DNA from: Acidobacteriota bacterium
GTDB lineage: Bacteria > Acidobacteriota > Vicinamibacteria > Fen-336
Assembly (NCBI GenBank): GCA_022340585.1
Contig: JAJDNS010000143.1
Span: forward strand, 1-40,172
Length of the DNA stretch: 40,172 nt
Direction: 5' to 3'
Shown in pieces: positions 8,285-17,449 of this stretch. Every line of letters starts with the position of its first letter. The stretch's first letter is position 1. The position numbers and the translations under genes are program-made. The notes beneath the pieces were generated by a model that ran no database searches, was not told the origin of the DNA, and worked only from the letters and a program-made list of their open reading frames with translations.

Positions 8285-10327
8285 CTACGGGACCCGACGA
8301 TGGTGTGCCGCGATGGCCAGGCGCGAGTACCAGTCCGCGCGGTCTGGTCGTGGGCGTTCGGCGAGCGCGTGTCGCCGCGCGGCCCAGCCGAGGTCCGGGG
8401 TGAGCCACTCGTCCCAGGCCCGGCGTCCAGGGGCGGTGTGGATGAGCACCTCGGCCAGGCGCCACGGGTCGGAGGACACGTGGGGAACGATGCGGAGCGC
8501 CGAGACCGTTCGTCCTCCCAGGGAGATGGCGAGCACGTCGTGATCCAGCACCGCCTGGGGGGTGCCATCCCTCCACCTGATGTCGCCCCGCTCCTGGCGA
8601 CGGCGGCGGCGGGCCACGGTCTCGAACGTCTGGCCGTCGGCGCTGACCTCGACGTCCATGCTCCGGAGCAGGCGGGGGCCTTCCAGGGCCGCGACGAGGG
8701 TGAGCCCGACGAGGGGTGTCGGCCGGGGCAGACGCATCACCAGGGGCTCTACGGGATCCGGGACCAGGAACGTCCGCGGATCGCCATCGCCGGCAGCCCC
8801 CGCGTCCGGCCACGGGCTCACCTCCGGCGAGAACGGGGGGACGAAATCGAGGAACAGCTGGGCTGGTCCCGCTTCGATCTGCTTCCAGCGGCCCCCGAGC
8901 CGGCGCAGGGTCTTGTCGAGGTCGTCGGGCGGAGGCAGGTCCGTCGGGATCTCCGGCGTCAGCACCCACGCAACGTTCCTCGCGAAGCGGACCTCGTCGA
9001 GGCGGGGCAGCGGGTAGTGGCGGAAGCGCTCGTTCCAGGGCTGCGAGGCCACGATCCTCTCCCCGCTCTCCCAGGTCAGGCGCCACGCCGGGCCGTAGGA
9101 GGCGTATGCGTGGCGGACGCCACGCTCGCCGAGCGCCTTCCGCACCGGCCCCAGGTCCGGGAGAAGGAAGGGGGCCTCGGCCCGGTCCAGGCTGCGCCAC
9201 GCGCCGAGGAGCTGCGTCGCCCCCGTGAGCTGCAGGGCCGCCAGGGCGAGCACCACCACCCAGGGCCGCCGGGGTGAGGCGCCCCGCGGGGACGCCGCCC
9301 AGGCCACGAGAGCGGCCACCGGGAGGTAGAGGGGGGTCAGGAAGCGGATCGTGTGGGGCGCGGCCCGCGCCGGGAACGGAAACGCGAGGAGGGCGAGCGC
9401 GGCGGCGAGAAGGTAGAGCGCCGACGGGTGGCCCCGGTGCGCCGCCCGCCCGGCCAGGACCAGCATCAGGCCATACAGCAGCACCAGGACCGCGGCGATC
9501 CATCCCGGAGGGTGGAGCACGAAGTCCTCCGAGTCCGCGAGGACGGGCACGTGCGTCCCCAGGAGTCCCCCCAGCGGCTCGTACAGGCGCGGGACCACCT
9601 CGGCCAGGTGGGCGAGGGCCGTCGAGTCGCGCTCCGCCACTCGCACGATGCTCGCGGCCGGCCCCCCGCGGAGGGCCCGCAGCCACAGCGGCGCGCTCGC
9701 CACGAGAAAGGGGACGAGGGCGAAGGCGAGCAGGGGCCGCCGCCCCCGGGACCGAAGGAACAGCCACACGGCCGCTGCGGCCAGCACGCTCGCCGACATG
9801 AGGTGGGTCCACACGGCGAGGCCGGAGAGGAGGCCCAGGAGCGCGAGGAGTCCGAGTGGTCGCTCCTCCTCGTCGAACGCCCGGCCCGCGTGGACCGCCA
9901 GAAGGAGGACCAGCCCGCAGAGGACGAGCGTCGTCGGGTACAGGGGTGGAGGGAGGGCAGACAGCAGGATGAAGTACGGTGGACCGCACGCCACCAGCAC
10001 CCCCGCGGGCAGTGCTGCCCCCGGGTGCAGCGCGCGGGCGAGGCCGTAGGCCAGGGGGACCAGGGCCAGGCCGAGGAGGAAGTAGGGCAGGCGCAGGGCC
10101 TCGGAGCTCGTGCCCCAGACGGCCACGAACGGGATCGCCAGCCAGGAGTCCAGGGGCGAGCCGTAGGGCTGGCCCCAGAAGGTCGTGCCCTCTCCCGGGT
10201 GCCGGGCCATGAGCCCCACGATGGCGGTGTCCGCGTCCACCGGCGTTCGCAGCGCCTCGATCCAGAAGGGCACCCGCACCGCCAGGGCGAGGAGCAGGGC
10301 GAGGGGGAGGGCACGGGAAGGCTTCAC
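8285..10327 (-). CDS. Polytopic GT-C-like membrane protein with C-terminal beta-sandwich
   Basis: 680 residues. The first part is a string of hydrophobic helices (ALPLALLLALAVRVP and others through about 390), with acidic residues in the first periplasmic loop (VDADTAIVGLMARH, D31/D33) followed by WGQPYGSPLDSW. That is the layout of lipid-linked-sugar dependent GT-C glycosyltransferases (ArnT/PMT-like). A soluble C-terminal part (about 520-640) contains SMDVEVSADGQTFETVARR and ISLGGRTVSALRIVPH, resembling an F5/8-type sugar-binding sandwich. GTG at 10327 overlaps the stop of the upstream GT gene by 4 bp, so the two are co-translated. Substrate unknown; the sandwich assignment is from pattern only. 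Confidence 0.75.
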   Translation of the reverse strand: MKPSRALPLALLLALAVRVPFWIEALRTPVDADTAIVGLMARHPGEGTTFWGQPYGSPLDSWLAIPFVAVWGTSSEALRLPYFLLGLALVPLAYGLARALHPGAALPAGVLVACGPPYFILLSALPPPLYPTTLVLCGLVLLLAVHAGRAFDEEERPLGLLALLGLLSGLAVWTHLMSASVLAAAAVWLFLRSRGRRPLLAFALVPFLVASAPLWLRALRGGPAASIVRVAERDSTALAHLAEVVPRLYEPLGGLLGTHVPVLADSEDFVLHPPGWIAAVLVLLYGLMLVLAGRAAHRGHPSALYLLAAALALLAFPFPARAAPHTIRFLTPLYLPVAALVAWAASPRGASPRRPWVVVLALAALQLTGATQLLGAWRSLDRAEAPFLLPDLGPVRKALGERGVRHAYASYGPAWRLTWESGERIVASQPWNERFRHYPLPRLDEVRFARNVAWVLTPEIPTDLPPPDDLDKTLRRLGGRWKQIEAGPAQLFLDFVPPFSPEVSPWPDAGAAGDGDPRTFLVPDPVEPLVMRLPRPTPLVGLTLVAALEGPRLLRSMDVEVSADGQTFETVARRRRRQERGDIRWRDGTPQAVLDHDVLAISLGGRTVSALRIVPHVSSDPWRLAEVLIHTAPGRRAWDEWLTPDLGWAARRHALAERPRPDRADWYSRLAIAAHHRRVP

Positions 10328-11688
10328 GGCCCCTGGTCCTCCCCCATGTCTCCGGGCTCCACCGGGCTCTCCACGCCGCGGTCATGGAACCACGCCGGGG
10401 GCCAGGGCTCGGTGGCCCAGGTGACCAGGCTCGGCCCCACGGAGAGCGCGAGGACGAGGGCCACGGCCGCCGCCGCCCCGAGTCGCCGCGGTTCGAGGCG
10501 CGGCCGGGGACGGGATCTGAGGAAGGCCCAGCCCTGGCCGGCCACCAGGAACAGGACCGGCAGCGATGGCAAGCGGTAGCGGGGGTAGCCGTGCGCCGCC
10601 ACGTGGAGGAGCACGTAGTACGCGAGGAAAGCCAGGAGGAGCCACGTGGGCCGTCCTCGGGGCAGGGCGGCGATTCCCACGACGAAGAGTCCCAGCACCA
10701 CCAGGTAAGGGGCCAGCACCACGAAGACGGCGGCGAGGGCTCGGGGCCGCGAGACCTGGCCGTAAGCCCCTCGCTCGATGTGCACGACGGGCTGCCCGTG
10801 AATGGCAAAGTACGCGGGCATCTCGTCCCGGAGCTTCTCGAAGATCCACAGGGGCTGCCGCTGCAGGATCGACTCGAGCGCCCTCCTTCGCGTGTGCTGG
10901 TACTTCTGCGCCCGGCCGTGCACGGACCAGTACTCCTCGTAGACCTCCTGCCGCGTCATCCGCGTGTTCCCCTGCCACAGGTTGAGGGCGCCCGCGGTCG
11001 AGACCGGGATGAAGGTCTGGAACACCATCCAGTTCCGGACCGTCCAGGGGGTGATCACCAGGAGGGCCGTCGCCACCAGGAGCGTCGCCCGTCGCCCCCC
11101 ACCGGGACGGCGCCAGTAGAGCCAGAAGGCGGCCACCGGGAGGAAGTAGAGGAACGTCTCCCGGGTCAGAACGGCGAGACCCCACGACACCCCCGCCACC
11201 GCCGCCGCACGAGCCGACCCCTGTGCGTCGGCGTGCACGAGGCGCTCGATGGTCCACCACACGAGGAAGGTGAAGAGCGTTTCCGCCCAGAAGTGGGCGC
11301 AGAACCACACGAGCTCCGGATAGAGGGCCGTGACCGCGGCGGCGGCGAGGCCCGCTCGCTCGCCGAAGGCACGCTCCCCGATGCGACCCACCGCCGGCAC
11401 CAGGAGCGCTCCCAGCAGGCACTGGGCCACCTTCACCGCGCCCAGACTGCCGAAGATCGTGTAGAGAGTGGCGATGAAGTAGGGGTAGAGCGGTGGGTGA
11501 AAGACGAAGTGCAGTTCCAGCGGAGAGAACGCGACCCTCTCGGAGGGGATGATCTCGGTTCCCCACCTCGTCCACATCCACTCGTCGCCGACGAGACGGC
11601 ACCCGGGCTCGAGGAGGACGAAGAGGAGGCGTGCGGCGAGGCCGGCCAGGGCCAACGCGACGAGGCCGCGGCGAAAGGAGCCGGACAC
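10324..11688 (-). CDS. GT39/ArnT-like membrane glycosyltransferase
   Basis: 454 residues with about ten hydrophobic helices. The first loop holds the catalytic-type acidic pair GDEWMW (D35/E36), followed by FHPPLYPY (63-70), the loop typical of the PMT/ArnT (PF13231-like) family that uses polyprenyl-phosphate sugars in the membrane. A family member would add a sugar to a lipid, protein or glycan on the outer face of the inner membrane. GTG at 11688 follows a TAAGGT -10 by 7 nt with no ribosome site. It leads a two-gene operon with the GT-C-like gene and is divergent from the sulfatase-fold lipoprotein. Confidence 0.87.
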   Translation of the reverse strand: MSGSFRRGLVALALAGLAARLLFVLLEPGCRLVGDEWMWTRWGTEIIPSERVAFSPLELHFVFHPPLYPYFIATLYTIFGSLGAVKVAQCLLGALLVPAVGRIGERAFGERAGLAAAAVTALYPELVWFCAHFWAETLFTFLVWWTIERLVHADAQGSARAAAVAGVSWGLAVLTRETFLYFLPVAAFWLYWRRPGGGRRATLLVATALLVITPWTVRNWMVFQTFIPVSTAGALNLWQGNTRMTRQEVYEEYWSVHGRAQKYQHTRRRALESILQRQPLWIFEKLRDEMPAYFAIHGQPVVHIERGAYGQVSRPRALAAVFVVLAPYLVVLGLFVVGIAALPRGRPTWLLLAFLAYYVLLHVAAHGYPRYRLPSLPVLFLVAGQGWAFLRSRPRPRLEPRRLGAAAAVALVLALSVGPSLVTWATEPWPPAWFHDRGVESPVEPGDMGEDQGP

Positions 11689-11695
11689 GTGAGCG

Positions 11696-11701
11696 ACCTT
11701 A
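11696..11701 (-). promoter_or_regulatory. -10 element of the GT-C operon (TAAGGT)
   Basis: Minus strand TGTGC directly followed by TAAGGT, an extended -10 of the same type as at 11766 and 14656. It ends 7 nt before the GTG start at 11688, so the transcript should begin at or within a base of the start codon. Confidence 0.6.
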
Positions 11702-11741
11702 GCACACCTCGCCGCGAGCCCTCCGTCGTCCCCGGTGGGGT

Positions 11742-11771
11742 TTGGCCGGGTCCGAAGGCCCGTGCTACGGT
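11742..11771 (+). promoter_or_regulatory. Promoter of the sulfatase-fold lipoprotein gene
   Basis: TTGGCC (11742-11747, 4/6 to the -35 consensus), an 18-nt spacer ending CGTGC, then TACGGT (11766-11771). The ATG at 11786 is 14 nt past the -10, leaving a leader of only about 8 nt. Confidence 0.5.
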
Positions 11772-11785
11772 TTCCTGTTCCTCCG

Positions 11786-13978
11786 ATGAGAACCCTCCTC
11801 GCCTCGATCGGCCTCGGCCTCCTCGCTCTGGCGGTCCTCTCATGTGATCACGCCTCGGATCCCGTCGATCTGATGGGAGGCGACCGGCTCGTGGAGGCGC
11901 GGGCCGCCGAAGATGGCCGGCAGGCCGTGCTCGACGCGGGTGCGGCCGGCCTCCTCATCAACGACGTCCGGTATCGAGGCTACCCGGCGGGTCCTCCCGG
12001 GCGGCTCGTCTTCGACCTCGACATCCCCGAGAACGCGCGGCTGACGTTCCACTGCGCCATCGACCCGCGGTTCCACGACCAGCCCGCGGTCGAGTTCTTC
12101 GTCAAGGTCGGCGACCGCGGCCGCGAGGACCTCGTCTGGAGCCAGCTGCTGGACCCCATCTCTCGGCCAGAGGACCGGCACTTCGTGCCCGTGTCGGTGG
12201 ACCTCTCGGATCACGCGGGCCGGAACCGCCGGCTCGTGCTGGAGACGCGTGGCTACGAGGAGAGAGGCGAGGCTCACCGGGCGTGGTGGGGCGCCCCCGC
12301 CGTCATCGTTCCCGGCGCCGAGGCCCCCCTCGTCGTCCTCTACCTCGTCGACACCCTGCGGGCGGACCACACCGGAGTCTATGGCTACGAGCGGCCGACG
12401 ACGCCGGAGCTCGACGCCTTCGCCGAGGACGCGGTGGTCTTCGATCACGCGATCGTCCACGCCTCGTGGACGAAGCCGTCGGTGGCCTCGATCCTCACCT
12501 CGCTCCTGCCCGGACAGCACCGGGCGGTGCAGCTCCGCGACGCCCTCGCCGAGTCGAACGTCACCCTGGCCCAGCGTCTCGACGAGCACGGCTGGGCTAC
12601 CGGAGCCGCCATCGCCAACTCGGTGATCTACGGCGCCGAGTCCGCGTTCGACCGGGGCTTCGATGCCTTCGTCGGCCTCCACACCGACGACGATCGCCGC
12701 AGCAAGCTGGTGGACGCGGATGTCGTGGTAGACGCCGCCCTCGCCTGGGAAAGGTCGCGCCAGGGCCTGCCCACCTTCCTCTACGTGCACACGATGGACC
12801 CGCACGTCCCCTACACCCCGCCGGCGCCCTTCGACCGGATGTTCGAGCCCCACCCCGCCGACGGCCACCCCGCCCGCGACCCGCGCACCGACTTCCGGGA
12901 GCCCCTCGACCGCGAGCGCATGGTCGCCCAGTACGACGGGGAGATCGCCTACGGCGACGGCGAGTTCGGTCGGTTCGTGGAGGCGCTCAAGGGCGCCGGA
13001 GTCTACGAGGACGCCTTCATCCTGTTCGTGGCCGACCACGGGGAGGAGTTCCTGGACCATGGACGGTGGCTGCACGGCCGCAGCGTGTTCGACGAGCTCG
13101 TCCGGGTGCCGCTCGTGCTCAAGCTCCCCGGCAACCGCCACGCCGGGCGGCGGGTGGCCGGGCAGGTGCAGGGGGTCGACATCGTCCCCACCGTCCTCGA
13201 GGCGCTGGAGCTGCCGCTGCCTCCCGGCCTCGCCGGGCAGCCGCTGCAGCGGGCCATCGAGAGCGAGGGGCCCGAGCGCCCCGCGCTCTCGGAGATCAGC
13301 CACCGCGGGTTCGTGGCCTTCGGCGTCCGCACCGACAAGGACAAGTTCATCCGGCGTTTCAGCCCCGAGACCGACGAGCTCTTCTTCGATCTCATCGAGG
13401 ATCCGGGGGAGCAGGTCAACGTCATCGCGGACCACGCCGACAGGGCTCGCCTCCTGCAGACCCGGGGCGAGGAGGCGATGTCGCCCAACCCGTACCGCTA
13501 CGTCGTCCAGGTCACGGGGAGCGACCGCTACGCCCTGCGTTTCGAGACCAGGGGCTGGATCGAGGACGTCGAGGCGTCGGGCTTCGGTGCGGACGAGCCG
13601 TGGTCGGTCGAGGCCAACGGGCGGCGCCTCCAGCTCGAGGCGTCGCCCCGGGCCGGGGCGCCACGCGAGATCGCGTTCACCCTCCGCCCCCTCGGCGTGC
13701 CTGTGGTGCTCTCCGGCACGCGGGGAAGCCAGCCGCTCGAACCCGGGCGCGTCGCGATCGCCGGGTCCTCCTGGCACCCGCCGTCGCTTCCCTGGCGTCT
13801 GCCTGACGTGGAGTCCGAGGCCGAGCGCGAAGGAGGGCTGGACCTCTTCGTGCCCCCGACGAGCGAGACGCCGGGCGTGCGGGTGTGGCTCACGCTTCCC
13901 GAGGGGCAGTCGCTCATGGAGCTGGACGAGGCAGACCGGGAGCGGCTCCGCGCCCTCGGATACCTGGGGCCCGAGTAG
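11786..13978 (+). CDS. Sulfatase/alkaline-phosphatase superfamily lipoprotein
   Basis: 730 residues. A lipoprotein signal peptide ends in LAVLSC (Cys20 lipidated). Residues about 30-175 form an added beta-rich domain; the catalytic fold starts at VLYLVDTLRADHTGVYGYE (metal-ligand D189) and continues through HASWTKPSVASILTS, the HTMDPHVPY, VADHGEEF and HGR metal-site stretches, and FDLIEDPGEQVN. A C-terminal beta domain ends in the family tail LDEADRERLRALGYL. Odd: where sulfatases have C/S-x-P-x-R, this has T229-K-P-S-V, so there is no cysteine to convert to formylglycine. Thr is the nucleophile in LtaS/EptA-type phosphotransferases, so it may act on phosphoesters. Likely periplasmic or outer-membrane anchored. 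Confidence 0.85.
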   Translation: MRTLLASIGLGLLALAVLSCDHASDPVDLMGGDRLVEARAAEDGRQAVLDAGAAGLLINDVRYRGYPAGPPGRLVFDLDIPENARLTFHCAIDPRFHDQPAVEFFVKVGDRGREDLVWSQLLDPISRPEDRHFVPVSVDLSDHAGRNRRLVLETRGYEERGEAHRAWWGAPAVIVPGAEAPLVVLYLVDTLRADHTGVYGYERPTTPELDAFAEDAVVFDHAIVHASWTKPSVASILTSLLPGQHRAVQLRDALAESNVTLAQRLDEHGWATGAAIANSVIYGAESAFDRGFDAFVGLHTDDDRRSKLVDADVVVDAALAWERSRQGLPTFLYVHTMDPHVPYTPPAPFDRMFEPHPADGHPARDPRTDFREPLDRERMVAQYDGEIAYGDGEFGRFVEALKGAGVYEDAFILFVADHGEEFLDHGRWLHGRSVFDELVRVPLVLKLPGNRHAGRRVAGQVQGVDIVPTVLEALELPLPPGLAGQPLQRAIESEGPERPALSEISHRGFVAFGVRTDKDKFIRRFSPETDELFFDLIEDPGEQVNVIADHADRARLLQTRGEEAMSPNPYRYVVQVTGSDRYALRFETRGWIEDVEASGFGADEPWSVEANGRRLQLEASPRAGAPREIAFTLRPLGVPVVLSGTRGSQPLEPGRVAIAGSSWHPPSLPWRLPDVESEAEREGGLDLFVPPTSETPGVRVWLTLPEGQSLMELDEADRERLRALGYLGPE

Positions 13979-13985
13979 GGCGCTC

Positions 13986-14633
13986 GTGGCCCGTCTGCTC
14001 GTGTTCGACCTCGACGGGACCCTCGTCGACTCCTCTCGTGATCTGGCCGCCGCCACCAACGCTGCGGTTCGGCGGGTGGCGCCGGACGAGCCCGTCATCC
14101 CGGTGGAGACGGTGCGCACGTTCGTGGGAAACGGCGCCCGCGTTCTCATCGAGAGGACCCTGGACCACGCCGGCATCGGCCGCGCGGTGGACGAGGTGCT
14201 ACCGATCTTCCTGGAGTGCTACGACCGCTGCCTCCTCGACACGACCAGGCCCTACCCCGGGGTGGCGGAGGCGCTCGGGGCCCTCGACGATCCTCCCTGC
14301 GCCGTCCTCACCAACAAGCCCGGACCCTTTGCCCGGCGGATCCTCGAGGGCCTGCACCTCGGCCCCCGCTTCGCCCGCATCTGGGGCGCGGGGGACGTCC
14401 CGGAGCGCAAGCCCGACCCAAGGGGCCTGGAGCGACTGATCGAGGAGCTGGGGGCCACCCCGGAAGGAACCTGGATGATCGGTGACTCCCCGGTGGACGT
14501 CCGCACCGCCCGGGCGGCCGGGGTTCGCGTGGCGGGGGTCACCTGGGGCCTGGCTCCCGAGGGTCTGCGCCAGGAGGGACCGGACCGGCTCATCGACGAT
14601 CCCCGGGACCTCGCCGCCCTGGCCGACGAATGA
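13986..14633 (+). CDS. gph: HAD-family phosphatase, phosphoglycolate phosphatase-like
   Basis: 215 residues. It has all HAD motifs: DLDGTLVDS (nucleophile D8, acid/base D10), AVLTNKPG (motif II), the Lys in ERKPDP (motif III) and MIGDSPVDV (motif IV). The helical cap between motifs I and II fits the Gph subfamily, which clears 2-phosphoglycolate. Many related HAD enzymes hydrolyse other phosphates, so the substrate is likely but not proven. GTG at 13986 is 7 nt after the lipoprotein gene stop, with a GTAGGG ribosome site inside that stop region, so it is in the same transcript. Its stop is followed by the promoter of the HD-GYP gene. Confidence 0.85.
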   Translation: MARLLVFDLDGTLVDSSRDLAAATNAAVRRVAPDEPVIPVETVRTFVGNGARVLIERTLDHAGIGRAVDEVLPIFLECYDRCLLDTTRPYPGVAEALGALDDPPCAVLTNKPGPFARRILEGLHLGPRFARIWGAGDVPERKPDPRGLERLIEELGATPEGTWMIGDSPVDVRTARAAGVRVAGVTWGLAPEGLRQEGPDRLIDDPRDLAALADE

Positions 14634-14650
14634 GCCCGGGCCCGGGGCCC

Positions 14651-14661
14651 TGTGCTACGCT
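14651..14661 (+). promoter_or_regulatory. Extended -10 promoter of the HD-GYP gene
   Basis: TGTGC then TACGCT (14656-14661), located after the gph stop and about 25 nt before the ATG at 14687. It matches the extended -10 elements at 11701 and 11766. No clear -35. Confidence 0.5.
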
Positions 14662-14686
14662 TGCCCGGACCGTCACCACCTCTGCC

Positions 14687-16690
14687 ATGACTCAAGTCCT
14701 GATCTGGGGCCGATCCCGCGAGATGCTGGCCGGAGATCCCTTCCCCGGCTCGCCGGAGGAGGTCGACACGCTGGACACCCTCTGCGAGTCCCTCGACGGG
14801 AAGGGTGCGACCCTCGTCCTCGCCGAGGCCGACCGCATAGAGGCCGAGCGCGACGAGGTCCAGGCGTGGCTCGACAACGGCGCGGCGTCCCAGGTGGTCC
14901 TGGTGGCCGTGGCGGACCGCGAGAACGGAGACGCGGTCCTCGAAGCCCTGCCCTTCGTGGACGACGTGATCGCCCCTCCGGTCAGCCCGAACCGGCTGAT
15001 GCGGAAGCTCGGCCAGGCGCACCAGGCCCTCACCAACCGCCGCGAGAAGCGCCAGCTCGAGATCGCCGTCGAGCGCAAGAGCAAGGAGCTCGACACCCTC
15101 AACAAGATCGGGGTCGACCTCTCCGCCGAACGAGACATCAACAAGCTCCTGGAGCGCATCCTGACCAAGAGCCGCGAGATCACCGGCGCGGACGCGGGCA
15201 GCCTCTACCTCGTGGAGCGCGAGAAGGTGAACGGCGATGTTCGGGCGGAGCGCCTGCGGTTCAAGCTGGCCCAGAACGATTCGGTACCCGTTCCCTTCGA
15301 GGAGTCTACCTTCCCCCTCGACGACAGCTCCATCGCCGGCCACGCCGCCCGGCAGAACCAGCCGATCCGCGTCGACGACGTCTACGACATGCCCTCCGAC
15401 TCGCCCTTCCGGGCGAGCCAGGCTTTCGACGAGAAGTCCGGCTACCGCACCAAGTCGATGCTGGTGGTCCCGATGCGCGACCACCAGAACGAGGTCATCG
15501 GCATCGTCCAGCTCATCAACAAGAAGCGCGACCCGGCCGCCCTGCTCCGACCGGTGTCGATGGTGGACGAGGAGGTGATCCCCTTCATCAACGTGGACGA
15601 GCAGCTCGCAGGCTCCCTGGCCAGCCAGGCCGCCGTGGCCTTCCTGAACGCGAAGCTTCTGCAGGACATCCAGAACCTGTTCGAGTCGTTCGTGAAGGCA
15701 GCCGCGTACGCCATCGAGCAACGCGACGTGTCCACGGCTGGCCACTCGGAGCGCGTGGCAATACTCACCGTGGGCCTCGCGCAGCGCGTGGACGCCATTC
15801 GCACCGGTCCCTTCGCCGACAAGCGTCTCAGCCCCGATCAGATGAGGGAGCTGGAGTACGCGGCCCTTCTCCACGATTTCGGCAAGGTCGCGGTTCAGGA
15901 GAGGGTCCTGCTCAAGGAGAAGAAGCTCCTTCGGAGTCAACTGAACATCATCCAGCACCGCTTCGCCTACATCGCCAAGTCCCTGGAGGCCGAGTACCTC
16001 CGTCGCCGGCTCGACGCTCTCACGTCCGGCCAGTCGAGCTCGGCCGAGCTTGCCGCGCTGGAGGCCGCCTACCAGACGCGGCGGGCCGAGCTCGACCGGA
16101 TCCTCGAGATCGTCCTCAAGTCCAACGAGCCTACGGTCGTCTCCGACGAAGCGAACCTCCGGGCCCTGCGTGACCTCCCCAGCCGCCCGACCCCTGATTG
16201 GGAAGCCGAGGAGGAGATCTCGCTCGACGACTGGGTACGTGGTCCCTTCCTCAGCTCGATAGAGGTCGAGGCGCTCTCGATCCGCAGGGGCAGCCTCTCC
16301 GACGAAGAGCGGGGCGAGATCGAGAACCACGTCGAGGAGACCTATCACTTCCTGTCGCGCATCCCGTGGACCGGCGACTTCCGGCGCATTCCCGAGATCG
16401 CCTACGCCCACCACGAGAAGCTGAACGGCACGGGCTACCCCCGGGGGTTGACCGCCCCTGACATCCGCGTGGAATCGCGGATGATGACGATCTCCGACAT
16501 CTATGACGCCCTCGTGGCCCAGGACCGTGTCTACAAGCCTGCGGTCAGCCCCGAGCGCGCACTGGACATCCTGACGGAGGACATGACGGCGGGGAAACTC
16601 GACGAGACGCTCCTGTCCATCTTCATCGAGGCCCGCATCTGGGACGACCCGGAATTCAAGAAGCTCATACGATGGAAACGGCGTCGGTGA
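14687..16690 (+). CDS. GAF and HD-GYP domain protein (putative c-di-GMP phosphodiesterase)
   Basis: 667 residues. About 1-112 look like a degenerate receiver domain (QVVLVAVADRE, DDVIAPPVSPNRLMRKL) lacking an obvious phospho-Asp signature; a coiled-coil linker (about 112-150) leads to a GAF domain (about 150-325). The HD-GYP domain has H353, HD at 396-397, HHEKLNGTGYP at 575-585 and DIYDALVAQDRVYK at 604-617. The gap between HD and HHE is about 178 residues, some 110 more than usual, filled by a charged helical insertion (about 411-537). The family hydrolyses cyclic di-GMP. ATG at 14687 is preferred; a start at 14630 would precede the promoter. Confidence 0.88.
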   Translation: MTQVLIWGRSREMLAGDPFPGSPEEVDTLDTLCESLDGKGATLVLAEADRIEAERDEVQAWLDNGAASQVVLVAVADRENGDAVLEALPFVDDVIAPPVSPNRLMRKLGQAHQALTNRREKRQLEIAVERKSKELDTLNKIGVDLSAERDINKLLERILTKSREITGADAGSLYLVEREKVNGDVRAERLRFKLAQNDSVPVPFEESTFPLDDSSIAGHAARQNQPIRVDDVYDMPSDSPFRASQAFDEKSGYRTKSMLVVPMRDHQNEVIGIVQLINKKRDPAALLRPVSMVDEEVIPFINVDEQLAGSLASQAAVAFLNAKLLQDIQNLFESFVKAAAYAIEQRDVSTAGHSERVAILTVGLAQRVDAIRTGPFADKRLSPDQMRELEYAALLHDFGKVAVQERVLLKEKKLLRSQLNIIQHRFAYIAKSLEAEYLRRRLDALTSGQSSSAELAALEAAYQTRRAELDRILEIVLKSNEPTVVSDEANLRALRDLPSRPTPDWEAEEEISLDDWVRGPFLSSIEVEALSIRRGSLSDEERGEIENHVEETYHFLSRIPWTGDFRRIPEIAYAHHEKLNGTGYPRGLTAPDIRVESRMMTISDIYDALVAQDRVYKPAVSPERALDILTEDMTAGKLDETLLSIFIEARIWDDPEFKKLIRWKRRR

Positions 16691-17448
16691 CCCCGCGCCC
16701 CCTCGTGATCGCTCACCGGGGCGACTCCGCCCACCGCCCCGAGAACACTCTCGCCTCCTTCGCCAGCGCCCTGGAGATCGGGGCGTCGCTGGTGGAGCTC
16801 GACGTCCAGCTCACCGCCGACGGGCACGTCGTCGTCCTCCACGACCCCACCGTGGACCGCACCACCGACGGCCGGGGGGACGTCCGGCGCATGACCCTGG
16901 CCGAGGTGCGGGCCCTCGGCGCCGGCTACCCCGAGAGATTCGGGACCGCCTGGCGCGGGGAGCGCGTGCCCACCCTTGCCGAGGTCCTCACCCTGGTCCA
17001 CGAGCGCGCCCGGGTCATGATCGAGATCAAGAAGGAGTCCGTGTCCGACGACGTCGACGGCGGCATCGAGGCCCGGACGGTCGGCGAGATCCGGCGCCAG
17101 GGCCTCGCCGACCGGGTGGCCCTCATCTCCTTCGAGCACCGGGCGCTCCTCCGCTGCCGGGAGCTGGCTCCCGAGATCGCCCGGGGACACCTCTTTGGGC
17201 GCACGCTCCCCCGCGACATGGTCCCGGCGGCCCGGGACGCCGGCTGTGGGATCGTCATGCCCCACAAGGGCCAGCTCAGCGAGACGGTCGCCGCCCAGGT
17301 CCACGAGGCCGGCCTCAAGCTCGCCACCTGGGTCGTGGACGACCCCACGGAGCTCAAGGGGCTCGCCCGGTTCGGGCTCTATGGGGTGGGCTCGAACTGC
17401 CCGGGGGTCCTGATGCAGGCCCTCGACGACGGCCTGCTCGACGACTGA
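16672..17448 (+). CDS. Glycerophosphodiester phosphodiesterase
   Basis: 258 residues from ATG 16672 (253 from a GTG at 16687, whose GTGA overlap with the HD-GYP stop is also attractive). It has HRGDSAHRPENT with the catalytic His and Arg, ELDVQLTADGHVVVLHD with metal-binding Glu/Asp and the second His, and MIEIKKES farther on: a TIM-barrel GDPD. It cleaves glycerophosphodiesters to glycerol-3-phosphate and an alcohol. No signal peptide is visible, so it is a cytoplasmic UgpQ-type enzyme. It overlaps the HD-GYP gene and converges with the isochorismatase-like gene with a single base between stops, leaving no room for a terminator. Confidence 0.92.
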   Translation: METASVTPRPLVIAHRGDSAHRPENTLASFASALEIGASLVELDVQLTADGHVVVLHDPTVDRTTDGRGDVRRMTLAEVRALGAGYPERFGTAWRGERVPTLAEVLTLVHERARVMIEIKKESVSDDVDGGIEARTVGEIRRQGLADRVALISFEHRALLRCRELAPEIARGHLFGRTLPRDMVPAARDAGCGIVMPHKGQLSETVAAQVHEAGLKLATWVVDDPTELKGLARFGLYGVGSNCPGVLMQALDDGLLDD

Positions 17449-17449
17449 G

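Noticed and set aside
7917..10808. A 963-codon open frame on the minus strand, plus similar long frames at 11840-14176 and 14252-16414 (-)
   Set aside because: They are shadows of genes in other frames. At this GC content stop codons are rare. Their translations are Arg/Gly/Pro- or His/Val/Leu-rich, with no motifs, while the competing frames carry clear domains.
11786..13978. Annotation as an active sulfatase
   Set aside because: The cysteine needed for formylglycine is replaced by Thr and the Arg of the motif by Val.
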